Part shown: piece after piece, positions 1 through 7,915 of the stretch | Layout: each line of letters opens with the position of its first letter | How positions within the stretch are numbered: position 1 is the stretch's first letter | Assembly (NCBI RefSeq): GCF_000576425.1 | Contig: NZ_KK069994.1 | Coordinates: forward strand, 1-64,000 | Origin: Brachybacterium phenoliresistens | GTDB lineage: Bacteria > Actinomycetota > Actinomycetes > Actinomycetales > Dermabacteraceae | DNA length: 64,000 bases | Direction: 5' to 3' | The notes under the pieces: generated by a model | Seen by the model: only the letters and a program-made list of their open reading frames with translations | Databases searched by the model: none | What the model was told of the DNA's origin: nothing | Program-made: the position numbers and the translations under genes

Positions 1-251
1 GCCGCCCGGCGGCGGGCGTCCTCGCGCCGGGCCGCGCGGCGGGCGGCCTCCTGGCGCCGGGCCTCGCGCTGCTCCTGGTCCCGCCGCTCCTCCTCCCGGC
101 GCCGGAGCTCGCGCTCTTCCTGCGCCCGCTGGTCCTGCGCCCGCTGCTCCTGCTCGTGCGGCTCCTGCTCGGGCCGGCGCTCCTGCGCCGCGGCCCCGCG
201 GGCGTCCGGCTCCGGCTCGGACCGCGGGGCGTGCGGCGGCGGCGCTGTCAC
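1..251 (-). CDS. Highly charged, predicted coiled-coil protein, N-terminal part only
   Basis: Only the first 83 residues lie in the window; the gene runs off the left edge. On the minus strand a GTG at 251-249 overlaps the ldh stop (GTGA) and is preceded by GGAG nine bases upstream, which argues for translational coupling to ldh. The reading frame starts Pro/Ala/Glu-rich and then becomes an almost unbroken Arg/Glu/Gln/Ala helix (for example EQEQRAQDQRAQEERELRRR), as in long alpha-helical or coiled-coil segments. No domain is recognisable and function is unknown. The other two minus-strand frames give only Arg/Ser- or Gly/Ala-rich translations, so this frame is the best protein. The low-complexity composition keeps confidence moderate. 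Confidence 0.5.
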   Translation of the reverse strand, partial: MTAPPPHAPRSEPEPDARGAAAQERRPEQEPHEQEQRAQDQRAQEERELRRREEERRDQEQREARRQEAARRAARREDARRRA

Positions 252-1237
252 AGGCCCAGGCTCCGCTGGGCGCTGCGCAGCGCTGCGGCCGATGCCTCCA
301 GGCGCGCCTGCTCCGCATCGTCCATCGGCACCTCGAGGCGGCGCAGGACCCCGCCGCGCCCCACCACGCTCGGCACGCTCATCGCGACCCCGGAGATGCC
401 GCGGTAGTCCGACAGCGGCGTGGACACCGGCAGCACCGCCTGCTCGTCGGACAGGATCGCCTCGACGATCCGCGCCCCGGCCACGCCGATCGCCAGGTTC
501 GTGGCGCCCTTGCCGGCGATGACCGTGTACGCGGCGCCGGCGACCTCCCGCTCGAGATCGCCGAGCTCGGCGTCGGTCAGGGCGCGGGCGCCGTCCGGGT
601 CCGTCCACTGCCGCAGCGGGACCTCGCCGATCGACGCGGAGGACCACAGCGCGAACTCGCTGTCCCCGTGCTCGCCGATGATCGTCGCGTGCACCGAGCG
701 GGAGGAGACCCCCAGCCGCTCCGCCAGGCGCCAGCGCAGCCGGGAGGTGTCCAGCACCGTCCCCGAGGACATCACCCGGCCGTCGGGGAGGCCGGCGATG
801 CGCGCCGCCGCCAGGGCGAGGACATCGGCCGGGTTGGTGACCAGCACGTACACCGCGTCCGGTGCCTGCTCGAGCAGGCGGGGCAGCAGGTCCCGGAGGA
901 TGTCGACGTTCGTCCCGGCCAGCTCCAGGCGGGTCTGCCCGGGCTTCTGGCGGGCGCCAGCGGTGATGACCACGACGTCCGCCCCGGCCACGCAGGCCAC
1001 GTCGTCGCCGCCGATGATCCGGGCGGGGGAGGTGGACGGCGCGGCGAGGGAGGAGCCGTGGGCGAGGTCCAGCACCTCGGCCTCGACCTTGGCGGTCGCC
1101 ACGTCGTACAGGGCGATGGTGCGGGCGCTGCCGCGCAGCATGGCGGCATAGGCGACGGAGGCGCCCACGCTCCCGGCGCCCACGACGGCGAGCGTGGAGG
1201 TCCGGGCGGGGGCGGCGGCGGGCTGGTCGATGCTCAT
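248..1237 (-). CDS. ldh: L-lactate dehydrogenase
   Basis: A 329-residue cytosolic NAD-dependent enzyme that interconverts pyruvate and L-lactate during fermentation. Seen: the Rossmann glycine motif GAGSVGASVA at residues 20-29, the substrate loop GARQKPGQTR near 94-103, NPAD at 135-138, GTVLDTSRLRW at 159-169 and the catalytic His-Asp region GEHGDSE with His190. Length matches the bacterial L-LDH family; malate dehydrogenase is less likely because the loop carries the Gln of lactate dehydrogenases (RQKPGQTR) rather than Arg. The start codon ATG has no good Shine-Dalgarno site, but GAGACT lies exactly six bases upstream, a weak -10 that would make the transcript leaderless. The charged ORF downstream overlaps its stop. 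Confidence 0.95.
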   Translation of the reverse strand: MSIDQPAAAPARTSTLAVVGAGSVGASVAYAAMLRGSARTIALYDVATAKVEAEVLDLAHGSSLAAPSTSPARIIGGDDVACVAGADVVVITAGARQKPGQTRLELAGTNVDILRDLLPRLLEQAPDAVYVLVTNPADVLALAAARIAGLPDGRVMSSGTVLDTSRLRWRLAERLGVSSRSVHATIIGEHGDSEFALWSSASIGEVPLRQWTDPDGARALTDAELGDLEREVAGAAYTVIAGKGATNLAIGVAGARIVEAILSDEQAVLPVSTPLSDYRGISGVAMSVPSVVGRGGVLRRLEVPMDDAEQARLEASAAALRSAQRSLGL

Positions 1238-1317
1238 GGCCCCAGTCTCGCGGATCCCGGCGCGCGGAGCACGCGACGCGTCCGCGGGCCCGCGTCGCGG
1301 GGAGGCCGGAAAATCGC

Positions 1318-1347
1318 GTGACGTCCCCGCGCGGGGCGCCCTACAGT
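1318..1347 (+). promoter_or_regulatory. Promoter of the ABC-F gene with leader
   Basis: GTGACG (1318-1323) and TACAGT (1342-1347) are separated by 18 bases and resemble an actinobacterial SigA promoter. The expected transcription start falls at about 1354, which is the A of a mini-ORF start codon, so the leader would begin directly with AUG. Confidence 0.55.
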
Positions 1348-1353
1348 GCGTCC

Positions 1354-1365
1354 ATGACGATCTGA
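1354..1365 (+). CDS. Predicted leaderless three-codon leader ORF (MTI)
   Basis: ATG ACG ATC TGA begins exactly six bases after the TACAGT -10 element. That spacing is the one seen at seven leaderless genes in this window (HAD at 4495, dcd, the UMF1 exporter, a nucleotidyltransferase, two histidine kinases and a small CxxC protein). Its stop codon overlaps the 5-prime arm of a hairpin that buries the ABC-F ribosome binding site. A leader ORF of this kind is known from translational attenuators of antibiotic-resistance genes; assignment here is inference. Confidence 0.4.
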   Translation: MTI

Positions 1366-1410
1366 TCAGCCTCCCGCTGCCCGCATCCCGCGAACCTCCA
1401 GGAGCTGATC
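1364..1410 (+). promoter_or_regulatory. Leader hairpin sequestering the ABC-F Shine-Dalgarno site
   Basis: GATCAGC-c-TCC at 1364-1374 can pair with GGAGCTGATC at 1401-1410, giving ten base pairs with one bulged C. GGAG (1401-1404) is the ribosome binding site of the ABC-F gene whose ATG is at 1412. A ribosome held on the mini-ORF at 1354-1365 would cover the left arm and free the GGAG. The pairing is read by eye; no folding energy was computed. Confidence 0.45.
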
Positions 1411-1411
1411 C

Positions 1412-3025
<1,614 letters not shown>

Positions 3026-3031
3026 GCGCGG

Positions 3032-3053
3032 GCCGGGCGCGACGACGCCCGGC
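3032..3053 (+). terminator. Hairpin after the ABC-F gene
   Basis: GCCGGGCG and CGCCCGGC form an eight-pair stem around a six-base loop, seven bases after the ABC-F stop codon. There is no clear T run, which is usual in high-GC actinobacteria. Confidence 0.5.
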
Positions 3054-3164
3054 GCCGCCCCCGGAGGGGCCCGCGGTCACAGCCGTTCACAGTCGTGGAC
3101 GGCCGTCACGAACCCCGCAAGACTGCACGGACGAGCACATGCCGTCCTCACCTCAGGAGCCCCG

Positions 3165-4451
3165 ATGTCGCAGAGCACGCAGAAGTTCGAGACGCTGACG
3201 ATCCACGCCGGCCAGGAGCCCGACCCCGGGACGGGCGCTCGCGCGCTGCCCATCCAGCAGACCACGAGCTTCGTCTTCCCCAGCGCGGAATCCGCCGCCG
3301 ACCGCTTCGCCCTCGCCGAGGCCGGGAACATCTACACCCGCATCACCAACCCGACGCAGGGAGCCATCGAGGACCGGATCGCCGCGCTCGAGGGCGGCGC
3401 GGCCGGGCTGCTGCTGGCCTCCGGGCAGAGCGCCATCACCCTGTCGATCCTCAACGTGGCCCGCAGCGGGGACAGCGTCGTGGTCTCGCCCAGCCTCTAC
3501 GGCGGCACCTTCAACCTGTTCAAGCACACCCTGTCCCGGCTCGGGATCGAGCCGCTGTGGGTGCAGGACCCGACCGATCCCGAGTCCTGGCGCGCGGCCG
3601 CGACCGAGAGCACCGTCGCCTTCTTCGCCGAGACGATCCCCAACCCCCGCCAGGACGTCCTGGACATCCGGGCGGTCGCGGACGTCGCCCACGAGGTCGG
3701 CGTGCCGCTGATCGTCGACAACACGATCGCCACCCCGTACCTGCTGCGCCCCTTCGAGCACGGCGCGGACGTCGTCGTCCACTCGGCGACGAAGTTCCTG
3801 GGCGGGCACGGCACCTCGATCGCGGGCGTGATCGTCGACGGGGCCAGCTTCGACTTCTCCGCCCACGGGGACCGCTTCGCGAACTTCGTCGAGCCCGACG
3901 AGTCCTACGGCGGCGTGGTCTACGCGGATCTGCCCGCCCCCTTCGCGATCCGCGCCCGGGTCCAGCTGCTGCGCGACATCGGCCCGGCGATCTCCCCGTT
4001 CAACGCCTTCCTCATCGGCCAGGGCCTGGAGACCCTCCCGCTGCGGATCGACCGGCACCTGGAGAACACCCACGCCGTCGCCGCCTTCCTGCGCGAGCAG
4101 CCGGCCGTGACCTCCGTGCGCTGGGCCTCCGATCCCGACTCGCCGTACAAGGAGGTCGCGGACCGCTACCTCCCGCGCGGCGCCGGGTCGGTGCTCGGCT
4201 TCGTCCTCGAGGGCGGGGCGGAGGCAGGCCGCCGCTTCGTCGACGCGCTCGAGCTGCACTCCCACGTCGCCAACATCGGGGACGTGCGCAGCCTGGTCAT
4301 CCACCCGGCGACCACCACCCACGCCCAGCTCGGCGAGGAGGAGCAGCGCGCCGCCGGCGTCGAGCCCGGCTTCGTGCGCCTGAGCGTGGGCATCGAGCAC
4401 ATCGACGACATCCTCGAGGACCTCCGCCGGGGCTTCGCCGCCATCGCCTGA
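3165..4451 (+). CDS. metY: O-acetylhomoserine sulfhydrylase (Cys/Met metabolism PLP enzyme)
   Basis: A 428-residue PLP enzyme predicted to make homocysteine from O-acetylhomoserine and sulfide in methionine biosynthesis. The Schiff-base lysine is K210 in HSATKFLGGHGT; D185 in IVDNTIAT would hold the pyridine nitrogen; SGQSAITLSILN around 86-97 and RLSVGIEHIDDI at the C-terminus are typical of the long MetY branch (about 430 residues) rather than cystathionine synthases (about 390). AGGAG lies five bases upstream of ATG. metX is not adjacent, so acetylhomoserine would come from elsewhere. I saw no SAM riboswitch in the 139-base upstream gap. Confidence 0.9.
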   Translation: MSQSTQKFETLTIHAGQEPDPGTGARALPIQQTTSFVFPSAESAADRFALAEAGNIYTRITNPTQGAIEDRIAALEGGAAGLLLASGQSAITLSILNVARSGDSVVVSPSLYGGTFNLFKHTLSRLGIEPLWVQDPTDPESWRAAATESTVAFFAETIPNPRQDVLDIRAVADVAHEVGVPLIVDNTIATPYLLRPFEHGADVVVHSATKFLGGHGTSIAGVIVDGASFDFSAHGDRFANFVEPDESYGGVVYADLPAPFAIRARVQLLRDIGPAISPFNAFLIGQGLETLPLRIDRHLENTHAVAAFLREQPAVTSVRWASDPDSPYKEVADRYLPRGAGSVLGFVLEGGAEAGRRFVDALELHSHVANIGDVRSLVIHPATTTHAQLGEEEQRAAGVEPGFVRLSVGIEHIDDILEDLRRGFAAIA

Positions 4452-4482
4452 TCACCGGACTCCGGGCTCCGGGCGGCGCGGA

Positions 4483-4488
4483 TACCCT
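4483..4488 (+). promoter_or_regulatory. -10 element, leaderless start of HAD gene
   Basis: TACCCT is exactly six bases before the ATG at 4495. No Shine-Dalgarno sequence is present between them, so the HAD mRNA probably begins at its start codon. A -35 is not obvious. Confidence 0.45.
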
Positions 4489-4494
4489 GGGGGC

Positions 4495-5196
4495 ATGAGC
4501 GATCTCCTCGAATCCGTGCCCCTGTCCGCGTGGCCGACCGCCTGGACCCCGCAGGCCGTGGTCTTCGACCTGGACGGGACGCTCGTGAACACCGAGGCGG
4601 AGTGGGTCGCGGTGCAGGACCGGTACCTGGCCGGGCACGGCGCGCGGATCACCGAGCAGGAGCGGCGCGACATCACCGGGCGGGCCGCGGAGGTCGTGGT
4701 GCTCGCGATCGCCGCGGCCGTGGGGAAGGACCCGCACGTGGTCGGGCGCGAGCTCGTGGACGCGCACCGGGAGGGCATGCGCGGCAAGGACGGCTTCGCG
4801 ACGCTGCCCGGGGCGCTGGAGACGGTGCGCGCCATCGCCGCGAAGGTGCCGGTCGCGATCGCCTCGAACTCGCCGCGGGACATGCTGGACCACAAGCTCG
4901 CGGCGACCGGGCTGGACGCCGTGGTCGACGCGCACCTGGCGATCGAGGACGTCGCCCTGCCCAAGCCGGCCCCGGACATGTACCTCCGCGCCGCGCAGCT
5001 GCTGGGCGCCGCCCCCCGGGACTGCCTGGCGGTGGAGGACTCCGAGGCCGGGGCGCAAGCCGCCATGGCCGCAGGGCTGAACCTCATCGCCGTGCCGTCG
5101 CTGCCCGGGCAGGATCCCCAGGCCCACCTCCGCCTGGACAGCCTGGAGGATCCGCAGCTGCAGACGTGGATCGCCGGCTGGGAGAGCGTGCGATGA
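4495..5196 (+). CDS. HAD-superfamily phosphatase, first of a tandem pair
   Basis: A 233-residue haloacid dehalogenase-like hydrolase of the beta-phosphoglucomutase/phosphatase type. Nucleophile motif FDLDGT with D25 and D27, motif II Ser in IASNSP, motif III Lys in PKPAPDMY and motif IV VEDSEAG are all present, and a helical cap lies between motifs I and II. Substrate is not predictable. Its stop overlaps the start of the next HAD gene by ATGA. Both proteins share the C-terminal signature LEDPQLxxWIAxW, so the pair arose by tandem duplication. Confidence 0.85.
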   Translation: MSDLLESVPLSAWPTAWTPQAVVFDLDGTLVNTEAEWVAVQDRYLAGHGARITEQERRDITGRAAEVVVLAIAAAVGKDPHVVGRELVDAHREGMRGKDGFATLPGALETVRAIAAKVPVAIASNSPRDMLDHKLAATGLDAVVDAHLAIEDVALPKPAPDMYLRAAQLLGAAPRDCLAVEDSEAGAQAAMAAGLNLIAVPSLPGQDPQAHLRLDSLEDPQLQTWIAGWESVR

Positions 5197-5885
5197 CGGA
5201 CCGGTTCCGCGACGCGTTCGGGGACTGGACCCCGGAGGCCGTGGTCTTCGACTGCGACGGCCTGCTGCTGGACACCGAGTCGGTGTGGGAGCGCACGCAG
5301 TCCGTGATGCTCGCGCGCTACGGCGTCGCCGAGGAGGACACCGACCTCGACGCGCTGGTCGGCTCGACCCTCGAGGAGGCCGCGGCGGCCATCGCCCGCG
5401 CCGCCGGGAGGGAGGAGGCGGCGGTCCTCGTCGAGACCCGGGACCTGTTCCTCGAGCATCTCGGCGGGGAGATCCGGGTGATGCCGGGGGCGCGGGCGGT
5501 GCTCGAGGCGACCGCGGCGCGGGTGCCGATCGCCTGCGCCTCGAACTCGTGGCTCGAGGCGCTCGAGGACAAGCTCGAGCGCAGCGGCCTGCGCCCGCTG
5601 TTCCGCGCCGTCGAGGCGGCCGACACGGTGGCCCGCCCCAAGCCCGCCCCCGACATGTACGTGGCCGCCGCCCGGGCCCTCGGCGCCGACCCGGGACGGA
5701 CCCTCGCCTTCGAGGACTCGGCGACCGGCGGCCGGGCGGCCGTGGCCGGCGGGCTGCGCCTGATCGGCGTGCCGCCGGCGGGCGTCGCCCTGCCCGGGGC
5801 CGCGCTGCACCTCGAGGACCTCGAGGATCCGCAGCTGCTGGACTGGATCGCGAGCTGGCCCGCGCGGCCCGCGCGCGAGGCCTGA
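5193..5885 (+). CDS. HAD-superfamily phosphatase, second of a tandem pair
   Basis: A 230-residue paralogue of the preceding gene, beginning at the ATG of an ATGA overlap, hence translationally coupled. Motif I is FDCDGLLLDTES (D20, D22), with ACASNS (motif II), RPKPAPDMY (motif III) and FEDSATGG (motif IV). The variant DCDGLL in place of DLDGTL suggests a different substrate from the first copy. The tail HLEDLEDPQLLDWIASW mirrors its neighbour. Role unknown beyond phosphoester hydrolysis. Confidence 0.82.
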   Translation: MTDRFRDAFGDWTPEAVVFDCDGLLLDTESVWERTQSVMLARYGVAEEDTDLDALVGSTLEEAAAAIARAAGREEAAVLVETRDLFLEHLGGEIRVMPGARAVLEATAARVPIACASNSWLEALEDKLERSGLRPLFRAVEAADTVARPKPAPDMYVAAARALGADPGRTLAFEDSATGGRAAVAGGLRLIGVPPAGVALPGAALHLEDLEDPQLLDWIASWPARPAREA

Positions 5886-5982
5886 TGCCGTCGCCGACCG
5901 GACTCCCGCCGGGCCCCGCCGGACGTCGCACATGTCGCGACGAGTTGGCGCGTCGGCATCCCGGCGGTGTTCACTGGTGCGC

Positions 5983-7905
5983 ATGACCTCGAACTCGGAC
6001 CCCAGCGACGGCACTCTGGATGCGCGCGTGCGCGGGAGCGCCCTGCGCGGCCGCGGCTGGCTGAACACCGGCGGCGCGGAGCTCGGCCTGGAGGACCTGC
6101 GCGGCAAGATCGTGCTGCTGGACTTCTGGACCTTCTGCTGCGTCAACTGCCTGCACGTGCTGGACGAGCTGCGCCCCCTGGAGCAGAAGTGGTCCGAGGA
6201 GCTCGTCGTGATCGGCGTGCACTCGCCGAAGTTCGAGTTCGAGAAGGACCGCGACGCGCTGGTGGCGAACATCGAGCGCTACGAGGTCGAGCATCCCGTG
6301 ATCGACGACCCGGAGCTGCTGACCTGGTCGGAGTACGGGGCGAAGGCCTGGCCGACCCTCATGGTCCTGGACACGCACGGGCGGATCGCCGGGAACCTCT
6401 CCGGCGAGGGGCACGCCCAGAACCTCGACCAGCTGATCGGGCGGCTCGTCGCCGAGGGCGAGGCCGACGGCTCCCTGCGCCGCGGCCCCGCACCGACGGT
6501 GCTGGCCGAGCGGACCCCGCAGACCCTGCGCTACCCCTCCAAGCTCGCCGCCCTGCCCGACGGCCGCCTCGTGGTCAGCGACGCCGGCCAGCACCGCCTG
6601 GTCGTCTTCGGGCCCGACGGCGCCACCGTCGACGAGATCATCGGCTCCGGCCTGCGCGGCCTGGTCGACGGCGAGAACGAGCATGCCCGGTTCGCCGAGC
6701 CCAACGGGGTCCTCGCGCTGCCGCCGGAGATCGCCGAGCAGGTCGGCTACGACCTCCTGGTCGCCGACAGCGCCAACCACGCCCTGCGCGGCGTCCAGCT
6801 GGGCGCGGACCGCCTGCTGCGCGGCCGCACCGCGAGCGTGGTCACCACCGTCGCCGGCACCGGGGAGCAGTGGATGCAGGGCTGGGACCTGCCGCGCGGC
6901 GAGGGGGAGGCCCGCGGCTACGCCCTGTCCACGCCGTGGGACATCACCTGGTCCCATGCGCTGCACCGCGCGGTGATCGCCATGGCCGGCATCCACCAGA
7001 TCTGGACCTTCGATCCCGTCACCGGGGCGCTCGCCGTCCTCGCCGGCACCACGAACGAGGGCCTGGTCGACGGCCCCGTCGTCACCTCCTGGTGGGCGCA
7101 GCCCTCCGGCGTGACCGAGGCCGCCGACGGCGTGATCCTCGTCGCGGACTCGGAGAGCTCCGCGATCCGGGCGATCGACCCGTTCAGCATGACGGTGTCC
7201 ACCATCGTCGGCGAGGGCCTGTTCGACTTCGGCCACGTCGACGGTCCGGCCGCCTCGGCCCGCCTCCAGCATCCGCTGGCCGCGACCGTGCTGCCGGACG
7301 GCCGCATCGCCGTGGCGGACACGTACAACGGCGCGATCCGCCTCATCGACCGCGAGGGCGCGACCGACGGCACGGCCACCGTCGTCACCGTCGCGACGGA
7401 CCTGTCCGAGCCCTCGGGCCTCATCGTCGGCCCGCCGGTCGACGGCATCGGCCAGCTGCTGGTCGTGGAGTCCGGTGCGCACCGCGTGACCTGGGTCCCC
7501 GTCGCGAAGGCCGCCGAACGGGTGATCGACTCCGGGGCGCAGCGCTCCGAGCGTCCCGCGACGGAGGTCGGCCCCGGCCCCCTCACCGTCCGGGTGCTGT
7601 TCACCCCGCCCGAGGGCCACAAGCTCGACAACTCCCTCGGCCCCTCGACGCAGCTCAGCGTCAGCACCACCCCCAGCGCGATGATCACCGACGGCGCGGG
7701 CACCGGCACCGACCTGGAGCGCCGCATCGAGCTGGACCCCGCCTACACCGAGGGGGTGCTGCACGTGAGCGCGCGCGCCGCCTCCTGCGACGCCGATCCG
7801 GCCGTCGAGTTCCCCGCCTGCCACATGCATCAGCAGGACTGGGGCGTCCCCCTCCGCGTCGTCGACGGCGCACCGACCACCCTGGACCTGGCCCTCCTGG
7901 GCTGA
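5983..7905 (+). CDS. Thioredoxin-like/NHL-repeat protein (NHLRC2-like)
   Basis: A 640-residue cytosolic protein. Residues about 20-160 form a thioredoxin/AhpC-TSA fold with the redox motif CVNC at 53-56 (context FWTFCCVNCLHV); residues about 175-520 carry NHL-type blades (LPDGRLVVSDAGQHRLVVF, FAEPNGVLALP, DLLVADSANHALRG, LPDGRIAVADTYNGAIR); the C-terminus is a beta-rich domain. This Trx plus NHL propeller plus C-terminal domain layout is that of human NHLRC2, whose bacterial relatives are largely uncharacterised. Start chosen at 5983 because the fold begins just after it; an upstream in-frame ATG at 5932 is possible. No strong RBS precedes either. It is followed after ten bases by the membrane pyrophosphatase-like gene, so the two are probably one operon. 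Confidence 0.8.
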   Translation: MTSNSDPSDGTLDARVRGSALRGRGWLNTGGAELGLEDLRGKIVLLDFWTFCCVNCLHVLDELRPLEQKWSEELVVIGVHSPKFEFEKDRDALVANIERYEVEHPVIDDPELLTWSEYGAKAWPTLMVLDTHGRIAGNLSGEGHAQNLDQLIGRLVAEGEADGSLRRGPAPTVLAERTPQTLRYPSKLAALPDGRLVVSDAGQHRLVVFGPDGATVDEIIGSGLRGLVDGENEHARFAEPNGVLALPPEIAEQVGYDLLVADSANHALRGVQLGADRLLRGRTASVVTTVAGTGEQWMQGWDLPRGEGEARGYALSTPWDITWSHALHRAVIAMAGIHQIWTFDPVTGALAVLAGTTNEGLVDGPVVTSWWAQPSGVTEAADGVILVADSESSAIRAIDPFSMTVSTIVGEGLFDFGHVDGPAASARLQHPLAATVLPDGRIAVADTYNGAIRLIDREGATDGTATVVTVATDLSEPSGLIVGPPVDGIGQLLVVESGAHRVTWVPVAKAAERVIDSGAQRSERPATEVGPGPLTVRVLFTPPEGHKLDNSLGPSTQLSVSTTPSAMITDGAGTGTDLERRIELDPAYTEGVLHVSARAASCDADPAVEFPACHMHQQDWGVPLRVVDGAPTTLDLALLG

Positions 7906-7915
7906 AGGAGCCGCA

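Noticed and set aside
3026-3164. Possible SAM riboswitch before metY
   Set aside because: The gap has a terminator-like hairpin for the preceding gene, but no SAM-I or SAM-IV core could be recognised.
3153-4400. 415-codon frame antisense to metY
   Set aside because: The plus strand encodes a complete PLP enzyme with all motifs; the opposite frame is a codon-bias shadow.
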